Below the pieces are notes generated by a model. That model was not told the origin of the DNA. It searched no databases and worked only from the letters and a program-made list of their open reading frames with translations. From Sphingobacteriaceae bacterium (GTDB lineage: Bacteria > Bacteroidota > Bacteroidia > Sphingobacteriales > Sphingobacteriaceae), in assembly GCA_017745075.1 (NCBI GenBank), contig JAGIAD010000029.1, forward strand, positions 1 through 64,000: a DNA stretch of 64,000 nt, written 5' to 3'. The position numbers and the translations under genes are program-made. Positions within the stretch are counted from its first letter, which is position 1; every line of letters begins with the position of its first letter. Of the stretch, positions 35,199 through 44,707 are shown in pieces.

Positions 35199-37226
35199 AT
35201 GAAAAAAAAATTATGCTATTATTATGTAACGATCCTTTTGACACTGGCTTCATGCATCGGCATAGTAAGCCATACCAATGCTCAAGCCTTTGTGCACCCG
35301 GGTGGCTTGCACAACCAGGCCGATTTAGACCGTATGAAAGCCAAAGTGGCCGCCGGTGCCCATCCCTGGATCGATGACTGGAATCTGCTCATTACAGATA
35401 GGCAGGCGCAAAAAACATATAAGGCAGCGCCAGCAGCTAATATGGGGGTGAGCAGGCAGCGGGCTGATGCTGATGCCCATGCGGCCTACCTTAATGCCTT
35501 AAGGTGGTATATATCCGGCGATACAAGTTACGCAAATTGTGCTGTCAGGATCTGTAATGCCTGGTCTTCTACCGTAAATCAGGTTCCTACAGGTAATGAT
35601 ATTTCCGGGCTGGGCGGCATTCCAGTCTTCGATTTTGCTATAGCTGCGGAGTTGTTGCGGGTCTATCCAGGATGGGCTCCGGCAGACTTTACTCGGTTTA
35701 AAAACATGATGCTTAATTACTGGTATCCACTTTGTAATAATTTTTTGGTTAACCATAATGGCTCTTGCATCAGCCATTACTGGGCTAACTGGGACGCTTG
35801 TAATATCGGTGCTGTTCTTACCATTGGGGTACTCTGCGATGATAGGGAAAAGTATAACCAGGGGGTGAACTATTTTAAATCGGGTCTTGGTAATGGCAGC
35901 ATTAATAATGCCGTTCCGTATATTCATCCCAATGGGCTCGGCCAATGGCAGGAAAGCGGGCGCGACCAGGAGCATGCCCAACTGGGCGTGGGCTTTTTAG
36001 GCTCAGTTTGCCAGGTAGCCTGGAACCAGGGTACTGATCTATTCGGATATAACAACAACCGTCTATTGGCCGGAGCTGAATATGTAGCCAGAGCCAACAT
36101 GTCATTAGATGTTCCTTATAAGACTTATAATAATTGCGATAATGTTAACCAGAATTACCTTTCTATAAATGGGCTGGGCCGCATTGATGACCGCCCGGTT
36201 TATGAATTGATATACAACCACTATGCTGTTATTAAAGGTTTAAACGCACCAAATGTTAAAAAAATGGCTCAACTGTTAAGGCCGGAGACTGGCAGCAAAG
36301 ATCATTTTGGCTATGGGACCTTAACATTTACACAGAATGCTACAGCTTCCCCTTATCCCCCTTCCCCAATTGCTCCTGCACCAACAGGCTTGGTAGCAAC
36401 TGCCGGAATTTCGCAGGTTACACTAAATTGGACTGCGCCAAAAGATGCTACTGCACAGGGCTATAAAATATTACGTTCAACCACCCGCGGCGGGAATTAT
36501 ACCAGCCTGGCTTCATGGTCAAATAATACTCTTCCATACTATAAAGACAAAACTGCAGTTAATGGCACAACATATTATTATGTTGTACAGGCCAATAATC
36601 AATCAGGTACCAGCGGCAACTCTGCCGAGGTTAAGGCTACGCCCATTGCAGGAGAAGCATTGCCAACCGGCTGGTCGCGAACAGACATCGGCACCGTTGC
36701 AACGGTTGGTTCCGCTACTTATGCCACTGTTGGCGCCAATACATTTATTGTAAGTGGCTCGGGAATGGATATTGGCGGAAAAGCCGACTCGTACAGTTTG
36801 GCATATACCGGCGCAAAGGGGGATTTTACCATAACTACCAGGCTGGCTGATGTTGATCTGGCATCGGGTGGTTATAAATGGGGGTTGGTCATGCGTGAAT
36901 CGCTGGACCCCGGTTCGCCCATGCTCACCGTTAACCTAATGGGCCGTCAGGCACAGTTTGGTACACGGCTATCACCTGGTGGAGGTACTACCTGGCAACT
37001 TGGCAATGCATATACCTGGATCCCGGTATGGTTTAAGCTGCAACGCGTTGGAGACGTATTTACAGGGTTTCAATCACCTGATGGGGTAACCTGGTTCGCC
37101 GTTGGCTCAAGTACCCTACCCATGGCCGGTAGTTATTACGCCGGTCTGGCGGTATGTGCGAGAACAACAACGACAGGTAAGCTTAATACTACCTACTTTG
37201 ACCATGTGTTGACGACAGGAAAATAA
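35199..37226 (+). CDS. Alginate lyase family protein with FN3 and C-terminal domain
   Basis: 675 residues from the ATG at 35199 (a TTG two codons upstream was rejected). The signal peptide ends near SHTNAQAF. Residues about 30-390 form an alpha/alpha-barrel of the alginate lyase (PL5-like) superfamily: ALRWYISGDTSYANCAVRIC, NHNGSCISHYWANWDACNIG and QWQESGRDQEHAQLGVGFLG with Asn/His/Tyr/Arg positions typical of the active cleft. A fibronectin type III domain (TGLVATAGISQVTLNWTAPK) spans about 400-480. The last 190 residues resemble a DUF1349/concanavalin-like sheet. It is probably a secreted or surface polysaccharide lyase; the precise uronic-acid substrate is not determined. It stands alone. 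Confidence 0.85.
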   Translation: MKKKLCYYYVTILLTLASCIGIVSHTNAQAFVHPGGLHNQADLDRMKAKVAAGAHPWIDDWNLLITDRQAQKTYKAAPAANMGVSRQRADADAHAAYLNALRWYISGDTSYANCAVRICNAWSSTVNQVPTGNDISGLGGIPVFDFAIAAELLRVYPGWAPADFTRFKNMMLNYWYPLCNNFLVNHNGSCISHYWANWDACNIGAVLTIGVLCDDREKYNQGVNYFKSGLGNGSINNAVPYIHPNGLGQWQESGRDQEHAQLGVGFLGSVCQVAWNQGTDLFGYNNNRLLAGAEYVARANMSLDVPYKTYNNCDNVNQNYLSINGLGRIDDRPVYELIYNHYAVIKGLNAPNVKKMAQLLRPETGSKDHFGYGTLTFTQNATASPYPPSPIAPAPTGLVATAGISQVTLNWTAPKDATAQGYKILRSTTRGGNYTSLASWSNNTLPYYKDKTAVNGTTYYYVVQANNQSGTSGNSAEVKATPIAGEALPTGWSRTDIGTVATVGSATYATVGANTFIVSGSGMDIGGKADSYSLAYTGAKGDFTITTRLADVDLASGGYKWGLVMRESLDPGSPMLTVNLMGRQAQFGTRLSPGGGTTWQLGNAYTWIPVWFKLQRVGDVFTGFQSPDGVTWFAVGSSTLPMAGSYYAGLAVCARTTTTGKLNTTYFDHVLTTGK

Positions 37227-37365
37227 CGGCCGTTCTAAAAAAGAAAGTTTACCGGACAGCGGTGATATGCTTATGCAATAAATACCTTTTTTTCAAGCCT
37301 TGCCTGGTAGCAGACTAAGGTCTTATACTTAAAAAAACTAATCCGCAACTTCTGGTATTGATCCT

Positions 37366-37445
37366 AAACTTCTCACCCAGCGTAAATTTTAAATAAAAAA
37401 AGCGAATAACGAAAGTTATTCGCTTAAAGCTCCTTCTGCTGGGCT
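37366..37445 (-). pseudogene. Duplicated tRNA-Asn flank with a tRNA 3' fragment
   Basis: This stretch repeats 4873-4962 nearly base for base (CCAGCGTAAATTTTAAATAA, then the GCGAATAAC hairpin at 37402-37423). It ends with TCCTTCTGCTGGGCT (37431-37445), the 3' acceptor and T-arm end of tRNA-Asn, after which the similarity stops. It is a truncated tRNA-Asn copy matching the pseudogene of the first locus. Confidence 0.65.
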
Positions 37446-37491
37446 TCCTTCGTCTGCGCTCAGGATGAACTTCTCGCCCGGCTCTAAATGC

Positions 37492-37521
37492 AAAAAACCC
37501 ACAACTTTCGTTGCGGGTTTT
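37492..37521 (-). terminator. Terminator of the second tRNA-Asn
   Basis: Stem AAAACCCGCAAC / GTTGTGGGTTTT (with one G-T pair) and loop GAAA, running directly into a T-run on the minus strand. Confidence 0.75.
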
Positions 37522-37524
37522 GGC

Positions 37525-37597
37525 TCCTTCTGCTGGGCTCGAACCAGCGACCCTCTGATTAACAGTCAGATGCTCTAACCGGCTGAGCTAAGAAGGA
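37525..37597 (-). tRNA. tRNA-Asn (anticodon GTT), second copy
   Basis: 73 nt identical to the tRNA-Asn at 5345-5417, with anticodon GTT in CTGACTGTTAATCAG and no encoded CCA. About 105 bases upstream (37598-37702) also match the first locus. Confidence 0.95.
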
Positions 37598-37666
37598 ATC
37601 CGGCTATCCAAAAAAACAGCTTTTTTAAGCTTTTCAGCAAAAATTGGCTTGTTCGTTTTGGGAATG

Positions 37667-37697
37667 CAATATTAGGGCTTTTAAATTATTTATGCAA
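37667..37697 (-). promoter_or_regulatory. Promoter of the second tRNA-Asn
   Basis: TTG, 20 bases, then TAATATTG on the minus strand, as at the first tRNA-Asn. The PfkB gene starts 42 bases beyond it on the opposite strand. Confidence 0.55.
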
Positions 37698-37738
37698 TAT
37701 TTGCAGTGAAAAATTTTAAAAAAAATTAATACATATAT

Positions 37739-38659
37739 ATGAGCCTGATAATCATAGGTACTGTAGCTTTTGATGCTATTGAAACTCCTTTCGGAAAAAC
37801 AGATAAAATTGTTGGTGGTGCAGCAACTTACGCAAGTTTAGCAGCTTCTTACTTTTATAATAAGGCAAAAATTGTAGCTGTAGTAGGCGACGACTTTCAT
37901 CAATCAGACATCGATATCTTCACCAAACATGGTATTGATACGGAAGGATTACAGATTAAAGCAGGTGAAAAATCTTTTTTCTGGTCGGGGAAGTACCATA
38001 ACGACATGAATAGCCGCGATACGCTAATAACAGAATTAAACGTACTGGAAAACTTCGACCCAATTATACCAGAGAGTTACCAGGACTGTGAATACCTCAT
38101 GTTGGGCAACCTCACCCCACAGGTACAGCAAACCGTAATTAAACGCCTTAAAAATCGCCCAAAACTGATCGTAATGGATACCATGAATTTTTGGATGGAC
38201 ATCATGATGGATGATTTGCTGGAAACCATTAAACTCGTTGATGTTTTAACCATCAACGATGCAGAAGCACGTCAGCTATCAGGTGAATACTCATTGGTTA
38301 AAGCTGCTAAAAAAATCCTTTCCATGGGCCCGAAATACCTGATCATTAAAAAAGGCGAACATGGAGCTCTGTTATTCCATGGAGACCAGATATTTTCTGC
38401 TCCGGCATTGCCTTTGGCAGAAGTATTTGATCCAACAGGAGCTGGTGATACCTTCGCAGGAGGATTTATCGGTTATTTGGCCAAAGTGGGCACAATCAAC
38501 TTCAATAACATGAAAAACGCAATCATTTATGGTTCGGCATTGGCTTCTTTCTGCGTAGAGAAATTCGGAACAGAAAGATTATTAAATTTAACCGATCAGG
38601 AAGTTGCAGCAAGAATCCAGGAATTTGTAAACTTAAGTGCTTTTACAATAGAAGCATAA
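37739..38659 (+). CDS. PfkB family carbohydrate/nucleoside kinase
   Basis: 306 residues. IVGGAATYASLAASYFYNKA near residue 24 is the PfkB sugar-binding glycine region and DPTGAGDTFAGGFIGYLAKV near 231 is the second PfkB signature with the catalytic Asp and the anion hole. The length is typical of ribokinase-like enzymes. It transfers phosphate from ATP to a sugar or nucleoside; the specific substrate is not clear, though this highly conserved Bacteroidota version is often annotated as a sugar or adenosine kinase. It is monocistronic and divergent from tRNA-Asn. Confidence 0.88.
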   Translation: MSLIIIGTVAFDAIETPFGKTDKIVGGAATYASLAASYFYNKAKIVAVVGDDFHQSDIDIFTKHGIDTEGLQIKAGEKSFFWSGKYHNDMNSRDTLITELNVLENFDPIIPESYQDCEYLMLGNLTPQVQQTVIKRLKNRPKLIVMDTMNFWMDIMMDDLLETIKLVDVLTINDAEARQLSGEYSLVKAAKKILSMGPKYLIIKKGEHGALLFHGDQIFSAPALPLAEVFDPTGAGDTFAGGFIGYLAKVGTINFNNMKNAIIYGSALASFCVEKFGTERLLNLTDQEVAARIQEFVNLSAFTIEA

Positions 38660-38803
38660 AAACAAATGGTCACATCCTGAGGGAGTAGGTGATTAAAATA
38701 ACATCAATAGTAGCTTGTCGAAAGACTTTATACAAGCCGTTTCGGCAAGCTCAACATGACATATCTTATCTGGCACTTGTAAGCCTTTGCGTCACACAAC
38801 ATG

Positions 38804-40399
38804 TCAAAACCCGGCAGCTGCGGGTTGTTTATTCCTTAGATTAATTACTGTTCTGCTAATTACCGGCTGCAAGGCAATAAGAATAATCGATAACAGACAA
38901 AGTACCGCAATCCACTCGTAATAGCTCACACAGAACTGCAGAAAGGTTTGTTTCTGCACAGCTTTGTTTAATAAACCAATTGCTGCTTTACCAGCTTCAT
39001 CGTGGGGCATTCCCCTACTGCTTAATGCCGCCTGACACATTTTCAATCTATCCGGCAGGTTAAAATCGAGCAAGGTTAAGTTACTCCGTAAATCATCATG
39101 ATGTTTTCCTTTAAAGTATAACTGGTAGAAATTAATAAAGGCCAAACTCAGGCTAAAGGTAGAAAAACGAACAAAAATACCTACAGAAGATGCCGATTGG
39201 CTCAGTTTCTCCGGAACAGAAGACATAATAAACATCACAATCGGCGACATCACCATCCCAGCCCCCACTCCCTGCATAAACAAAGGCAGGTAAAAATTTC
39301 GGGTTCCGGCTTCAGTTGCAAATAACTGGCACATCCATAAGAAAAACACAAAAAGGAATATAAAACCCATTACCCAGAGCACCCTTAAATGTTTCTGGCG
39401 GATGAGAAAACGGATCGCAATCACAGAACCCACAAGCACCCCGCCAATATTAAAAATCATGATTTCGTTGGCATGAAGTGAATCCATCCCCAACACGGTA
39501 ATAAAGTAAGATGAGGTAAGACTGAAGGCACCGCGGATCACATACAGGATCACCAAAAAGACAATGCCGATGGCAAAATTTCTTGATTTAAATACACTCA
39601 GATCAACAGCCGGCCTTTTTAAAGTTCTTTGCCTCGCTACAGAAACCAGAAACAAAAACAGGATAGCAAAAATAGAGAGCTGAATACCCGAATCATCAAG
39701 CCAATCGTACTGTTGCCCGTAAACAAGTACATAGGCAATTAACACCAGCATTGTAGCAAAGAGCACAAAACTCATCCAGTCTATTTTGTACAGTGGTGTT
39801 TTGCGTAAAACATGTACCCTGTTCATGATGCAAAAAAGCAGTATAGCACTGGGCAAAAAACAAAATATAATAGCCTTATACACCACATTATACTCAAAAT
39901 TCTCTACTATAGGCACAGAGAACAGGGCAGTAACCGGCGATACGCACAAAATCATCCCATAAAAAATGGTGTAACCTGTTTCTTTTGCATGTTCCGATTT
40001 TAACCTGCTGAAAAGCAGGTTCAGTGAAATACTGGTTAAACCGCAATTTACAATACCCTGCAAAAATCTTAAGACAAAAATCAGCCGGATTTCACGGGTA
40101 TGATAACACCAATAAGCGATCAGGACTTCTAAAAGAATACAGATCAACAAATAATCTTTAGTAACTACCCTGGCAAAAAAACGCCGCTCAACCACTGCAA
40201 AACTGGCGACCGCGGCATAAAACATCAATAAAGAAAACTGAACATCGGATGCATTTGCCCCGTAATAACCTGCCGCAGCAGTACCATCAGCGGTCGACAA
40301 TGCAAAAAGCAATACAGATGATAAAAGCACCGCAAAAATGCTCAGTATGATCAGCCATTCAGGCACCCTCGCTTTAAATACAGGCAGTTGATCAGTCAT
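38804..40399 (-). CDS. MFS transporter, EmrB-like (14-helix)
   Basis: 531 residues with about 14 membrane helices, among them WLIILSIFAVLLSSVLLFAL, FSLLMFYAAVASFAV, LIFVLRFLQGIVNCGLTSIS (motif C-like region) and PLFMQGVGAGMVMSPIVMFI. The length and the pairing with an HlyD/EmrA-like adaptor and a TolC-like channel identify a drug:H+ antiporter-2 type pump. Its start overlaps the adaptor gene by eight bases. The exported compound is unknown. Confidence 0.88.
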   Translation of the reverse strand: MTDQLPVFKARVPEWLIILSIFAVLLSSVLLFALSTADGTAAAGYYGANASDVQFSLLMFYAAVASFAVVERRFFARVVTKDYLLICILLEVLIAYWCYHTREIRLIFVLRFLQGIVNCGLTSISLNLLFSRLKSEHAKETGYTIFYGMILCVSPVTALFSVPIVENFEYNVVYKAIIFCFLPSAILLFCIMNRVHVLRKTPLYKIDWMSFVLFATMLVLIAYVLVYGQQYDWLDDSGIQLSIFAILFLFLVSVARQRTLKRPAVDLSVFKSRNFAIGIVFLVILYVIRGAFSLTSSYFITVLGMDSLHANEIMIFNIGGVLVGSVIAIRFLIRQKHLRVLWVMGFIFLFVFFLWMCQLFATEAGTRNFYLPLFMQGVGAGMVMSPIVMFIMSSVPEKLSQSASSVGIFVRFSTFSLSLAFINFYQLYFKGKHHDDLRSNLTLLDFNLPDRLKMCQAALSSRGMPHDEAGKAAIGLLNKAVQKQTFLQFCVSYYEWIAVLCLLSIILIALQPVISRTVINLRNKQPAAAGF

Positions 40400-41450
40400 T
40401 TTTTTTCACTTTAACAATGGCACTCATTCCGGCGCTTAATGCATCGACGCCTTTTTCCTGCTTATCTAAACGGATACGGACCGGAATCCGTTGCGCAATT
40501 TTCACAAAATTCCCCGTTGAATTATCGGGTGGCAACAATGAAAACCTCGAACCAGTTGCACCAGATAGCGATTCAATTTCACCCCTAAACGATTGTCCGG
40601 GGAAAGCATCCACCTCAACATCAACCTTTTCGCCAATATGCATTTTCGCAATCTGTGTTTCTTTAAAATTGGCTACCACCCATTTTCCAGCACTTCTGTC
40701 TACTAAATATCCTAATGTTTGGCCGGTTTGAACCAATTGCCCAACCTGTATAGTCCTTCTGCCCATTTTGCCATCATAAGGTGTTACAATAACCGTGTAA
40801 GAGGTATTCAGGTTATTTCTTTTCACTATGGCTTCTCTCCTTTTTATTTCGGATTCAAGCACACTACTCTGCGCTTTAATATCATTCGTCCTCGAAATAG
40901 CCGTTGCATAATCTTCTTTGGCCGCCTGATACTCTGCCTGTGCCACCTGCAATAAGCTTTCAATTGTTTCCAACTGTTGCCGGGTAGCCGATTCTGCATC
41001 GAACAGTTTTTTATAGCGATTATATTCCGTTTGCTGTTTCCAAAGTTTGGCCTTTGCAGCTGCAATTTTAGCCTCGGCAACCAGAGCTGCACTTTGTGCT
41101 GTTTTAATATTACTTTGTTGTACCGAAATCTGTGCTTTTGCATTTAACAACGAAGCCGAAGCCTCATCTTGTTGAACGGTATAATCATCATCATCAATCA
41201 ATACCAGTGTATCGCCCTTTTTCACTTCCTGGTTTTCTTCAAACCTTACAGCCTTAATATAGCCGCTCACCCTTGCTGTTACCGGGTTAATATATTCATC
41301 TACCTGCGCATCATTTGTTTCTTCATATTTCATATAGCCAAAAAGGGTTTTCCCGCCCCATATTACCAACACCACCAACACGATGAGTGCGATTATGGTA
41401 GTGGTCCTACTGATAATTTTATCGGCTTTGCTTTGTTTCTGTGTGTTCAT
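40392..41450 (-). CDS. HlyD/EmrA family membrane fusion protein
   Basis: 352 residues. One N-terminal membrane helix (TTTIIALIVLVVLVIWGGKT) is followed by a biotinyl-lipoyl half-motif (NPVTARVSGYIKAVRFEENQ, then VKKGDTLVLIDDDDY), a long coiled-coil hairpin (about 80-200) and the beta-barrel YDGKMGRRTIQVGQLVQTGQ. It bridges the inner-membrane EmrB-like pump and the TolC-like channel. The stop codon region overlaps the start of the pump gene. Confidence 0.9.
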   Translation of the reverse strand: MNTQKQSKADKIISRTTTIIALIVLVVLVIWGGKTLFGYMKYEETNDAQVDEYINPVTARVSGYIKAVRFEENQEVKKGDTLVLIDDDDYTVQQDEASASLLNAKAQISVQQSNIKTAQSAALVAEAKIAAAKAKLWKQQTEYNRYKKLFDAESATRQQLETIESLLQVAQAEYQAAKEDYATAISRTNDIKAQSSVLESEIKRREAIVKRNNLNTSYTVIVTPYDGKMGRRTIQVGQLVQTGQTLGYLVDRSAGKWVVANFKETQIAKMHIGEKVDVEVDAFPGQSFRGEIESLSGATGSRFSLLPPDNSTGNFVKIAQRIPVRIRLDKQEKGVDALSAGMSAIVKVKKND

Positions 41451-41451
41451 T

Positions 41452-42789
41452 TTATAAGTTTCCTACGGCTTTTTGTAATTGATAGTATTGTATTTTCGCA
41501 TTCACCTTTGCGGTGGTCAGTTCGAATTTTGATTGCAATAATTGTGTTTCAGCATCCAACAGATCGGTTAAAAGCGATAGTTGATTGAAATAAGTATTCT
41601 GCACAATGCGATAACTTTCTGTAGCCTGTTTAATGTTTTCTTCTGCCAATATGATACGCTGCACCGATTCTTTATACCGGATATAATTTTCCTGTACTTC
41701 CTGGCGGATATGATCCTTTACATCTTCGTCTTCTACTTCCTGCTGCTGTACTTTGAGTTCTGCTTCTTTCACTTTGTGCTGATTGGTATACCAGGAAGAA
41801 ATCGGGATTTTAAGTTTTAGCCCTACCATCCCTGTACTGTAAAGCGAAAGTGCATAAGGATAAAACTGGATCTGTGGATAGGCAAATGCATATTCACCAA
41901 AGAAACCCAGAGAAGGCATCACGTTCGATTTTACATTCTTAAGTTTCAATTTCGCGAGTGCCTGTTCTTTTTCCGAAATCTGGATTTTGTAAGAAGATGT
42001 TTTGGCATCGTTAAAATATTCATCAACCTGTTTTAATGCAATGGCATCCGTTTCCTGATCCAGAATCTGCGGATTTAAAGGTACATCATCTGCCCTGCCA
42101 ATTAAAATATTCAGCTTCTGCTTAGCTATTCTGATGCTGTTTTCGATTTCAGTAAGCAGCATACGTTGTTTAGACAGGCGCAATTCGGCCCTCAACACAT
42201 CGCTTTTTAATATTGTACCGTTTTTATACAGCTGGTTAATTTCGGCCAGTTGCTTTTCACGGTCGCGGATATCCTGTTCCAATAAGCCACGATAGGAAAT
42301 ATTGCGGAATACATCGTAAAAATAAACTGCCGCCACATAATGGATCTCCTGTTTGTGCTGTCCTTTCTGGATCCTGCTCAATTCGCTTTCTACTTTCGAA
42401 GCATTGATTTCAGTGTTGGTTTTTCCGCCATTATAAATATTGAAATAAGCATCAGCACCGGCTTTATAGTAAGTAGGTGCAACCGGAAACTGGCCTGGGC
42501 TATGAAACAATCCATTTTCGTAAATTGGCAAAGGCAAAACATGTGCATATACCCCATCAGCAGCAACTTCTGGTAATCGTTCTGCTTTACTCACTTTCAC
42601 ATGAGCATCTGCCGCCTGCACATTTAGGTCCTGCATTTGGATCCTTTTATTATTGCTATCGGCCATTACCCAAATCTGGTTGATGGTAAAATTGCTTTGA
42701 TCCGGAACAGTTTGTGCATGTACAAAAATTGATAATAAAAGAAAGGGCATGCACACCCAAAACATCCTTTTACGCTTAAAAAAAACCAT
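41452..42789 (-). CDS. TolC family outer-membrane efflux protein
   Basis: 445 residues. A signal peptide (ending SIFVHAQ) and two repeated long helical hairpins with short strands (ELSRIQKGQHKQEIHYVAAV, then YNGGKTNTEI; later VQNTYFNQLSLLTDLLDAET, the conserved repeat end) define an OEP/TolC protein. It is the first gene of the pump operon, just one base from the adaptor gene. An AraC-type regulator is transcribed divergently from 85 bases away. Confidence 0.9.
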   Translation of the reverse strand: MVFFKRKRMFWVCMPFLLLSIFVHAQTVPDQSNFTINQIWVMADSNNKRIQMQDLNVQAADAHVKVSKAERLPEVAADGVYAHVLPLPIYENGLFHSPGQFPVAPTYYKAGADAYFNIYNGGKTNTEINASKVESELSRIQKGQHKQEIHYVAAVYFYDVFRNISYRGLLEQDIRDREKQLAEINQLYKNGTILKSDVLRAELRLSKQRMLLTEIENSIRIAKQKLNILIGRADDVPLNPQILDQETDAIALKQVDEYFNDAKTSSYKIQISEKEQALAKLKLKNVKSNVMPSLGFFGEYAFAYPQIQFYPYALSLYSTGMVGLKLKIPISSWYTNQHKVKEAELKVQQQEVEDEDVKDHIRQEVQENYIRYKESVQRIILAEENIKQATESYRIVQNTYFNQLSLLTDLLDAETQLLQSKFELTTAKVNAKIQYYQLQKAVGNL

Positions 42790-42874
42790 ATCTGTTAATT
42801 AATGACACAAATTTCGCTACAGATTTGTTACTTTGTTTTATCTAAACTGACATATATTTATTCAAACCAGCCAA

Positions 42875-43702
42875 ATGATAAAAGTTAAGAACGAAGATCT
42901 TTTATTTGCAATCGACGAAAAACCAGAAACCATGTATGTTTGGCATAGCAGGTTCGAAGACCGATTTCAAGACCATAAGCATTTAAAAGGACAGCTTACC
43001 TATGTAGAGGGTGGCATTATTTTTCTTTACACCAAAGAGAAATCTTACTTTTTGCCTGCCCGGCATTATGTTTGGATTCCTGCAGGGGTTGAGCATCATT
43101 TACAGCACCGTTACCATGCTGCCATTGTGCGGAATATTTATTTTGATACCACTAAAGATGATGAAAGTCCATTTTACAAACAGATTGGTATTTATCCGGT
43201 AAACAACCTTTTGTTAGAGATGTTCCTCTTTTCGGAGCGCTGGAATGGGAATATTGTACCAAAAACACACGAATATGATTTTTTAAATACACTTAAAAAT
43301 ATTCTGCCGGTGGTGAGCGAACATCCCCTACCCATTGCACTACCTACCACCGAAAACATGCGTTTAAGACCTGTGTTAAGATATATTGTAGATGGATTAG
43401 GCAACGATAACATGAGTTTAGAAAGTGTGGGCAAAGCCATGGGCTTTAGTCAGCGCACGCTCTCAAGGCTATTTCAGTCGGCTTTAGACACTTCTTTTTT
43501 CCAGTACCTGAAACTTGCCAGAATGATTAAGGCGATGGAAAAATTATTGGAAAGCGATGCAACCATTAGCGAAGTGGCATACCAGGTGGGCTACAACAGC
43601 ATTTCTTCTTTCAGTAATACTTTTTATAAAATGGTGGGTAAAAGGCCCTCAGAGTTTAAGGAGCTAAAACAATCAACACTGACTAAAATTAACCTGGTTT
43701 AA
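42875..43702 (+). CDS. AraC family transcriptional regulator
   Basis: 275 residues. An N-terminal cupin-like sensing domain (HLKGQLTYVEGGIIFLYTKE, then LPARHYVWIPAGVEHHLQHR) is followed by two AraC helix-turn-helix units: MSLESVGKAMGFSQRTLSRL and ATISEVAYQVGYNSISSFSN, then FYKMVGKRPSEFKEL. It is divergent from the TolC/EmrAB-type operon and is its likely regulator. It overlaps the convergent cytochrome b5-like gene by 14 bases. Confidence 0.9.
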   Translation: MIKVKNEDLLFAIDEKPETMYVWHSRFEDRFQDHKHLKGQLTYVEGGIIFLYTKEKSYFLPARHYVWIPAGVEHHLQHRYHAAIVRNIYFDTTKDDESPFYKQIGIYPVNNLLLEMFLFSERWNGNIVPKTHEYDFLNTLKNILPVVSEHPLPIALPTTENMRLRPVLRYIVDGLGNDNMSLESVGKAMGFSQRTLSRLFQSALDTSFFQYLKLARMIKAMEKLLESDATISEVAYQVGYNSISSFSNTFYKMVGKRPSEFKELKQSTLTKINLV

Positions 43703-43931
43703 TCAGAATGGCAATTGGAGTAAACTTTTCAAAAACAGCCTCGGTATGTGGTGCGTCAGGCAGTTCGCCAGTTAAATCCTGCCCGGCCCAATGTTCGTAA
43801 TGTTTACCGTTACGCCATAACCTGCTTTCTGTCATGTCGTAAATCAGTCCTTTGTAAGCCACCCAGATCTGCGGCTTATCCTGTCCGTTTCGCAAGGCCA
43901 GTTGCTGTTTGGTATAAACGGGTAAATCCAT
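43689..43931 (-). CDS. Cytochrome b5-like haem/steroid-binding domain protein
   Basis: 80 residues from the ATG at 43931. VYTKQQLALRNGQDKPQIWV, AYKGLIYDMTESRLWRNGKH and YEHWAGQDLTGELPDAPHTE form a compact b5-like fold with the MAPR-type pattern of VxxKGxVYDVT. The frame is open another 72 codons upstream, but that part is read from a 300 bp repeat copy and lacks domain features, so the shorter start is preferred. It is monocistronic and the gene tail overlaps the AraC gene on the opposite strand. A soluble cytosolic electron-transfer or haem-binding role is likely. Confidence 0.8.
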   Translation of the reverse strand: MDLPVYTKQQLALRNGQDKPQIWVAYKGLIYDMTESRLWRNGKHYEHWAGQDLTGELPDAPHTEAVFEKFTPIAILIKPG

Positions 43932-44029
43932 TGATATTATTTGGCGTTGAAGATAAACAAAAAGCAGTTTGTGGGCCAAAAAATATAATAAGCCTTTATG
44001 ATCAAAGCAGCAGCAGTATTTCATTTTGG

Positions 44030-44695
44030 AAAGGCGCAGAAACCCTTGTTCATAAACCCGATTGCAATGTAAAACCCACAGCGCAGCGAGGAATGAAATA
44101 GAAGCGGGACTGCAAACCGCCAACAAGCACATTCGTTCATTTCCCAATCCTGAAATTATTTTTTATAAGGAGCGCAATGCTAGTGCAAAACAGAAAATTT
44201 CCTCCCGTTTTACGCTTATACGCTTCGCTGCCTCGTTGCTGCAGGGTAACGCTTCAACCGGGGCTAGGTGCCCAAAACAGCATTTCATTTTGGGCATGTG
44301 CAGAAACCCTTGTTCATAAACCTGATTGAGCGGAATAGCCCGGAGCGTAGCGAGGACTATAAGCGAAAGCGGGACTGCAAACCGCCAAGAACTACAATCC
44401 GCTCATTTCCTAATCCTGAAATTATTTTTTTATAGGAAGCGCAATGCCTGTACAAAACACTCCATTTCTTCCCGTTTTTCGCTTTTACGCTTCGCTGCCT
44501 CGTGCCTCGTTGCTGCAGGGTAACGCTTCAACCAGGGCTAGGTGGCTAAAACAGTATTTCATTTTTAGGGTTTGCAGGATGCAGAAACCCTTGTTCCTAA
44601 ACCAGATTGAGCGGAATAGCCCGGAGCGTAGCGAGGACTATAAGCGAAAGCGGGGCTACAAACCGCCAAGAACCACTACACTTTCATTTCCAAGT
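44030..44695. repeat. Roughly 300 bp interspersed repeat, tandem copies B
   Basis: About two and one third units lie head to tail in the same orientation as copy A. Repeated landmarks are GCAGAAACCCTTGTTC (three times), GCTGCAGGGTAACGCTTCAA (two times), GCCCGGAGCGTAGCGAGGAC (two times), GCGGGACTGCAAACCGCCAA and TCCTGAAATTATTTTT (two times). It fills the gap between the cytochrome b5-like gene and the lycopene cyclase gene. Short frames here are by-products. Confidence 0.85.
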
Positions 44696-44707
44696 AAAAA
44701 CGACACA

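Noticed and set aside
43932..44147. N-terminal extension of the cytochrome b5-like gene
   Set aside because: The extra 72 codons are derived partly from the 300 bp repeat and add no domain; the ATG at 43931 begins right at the b5 fold.
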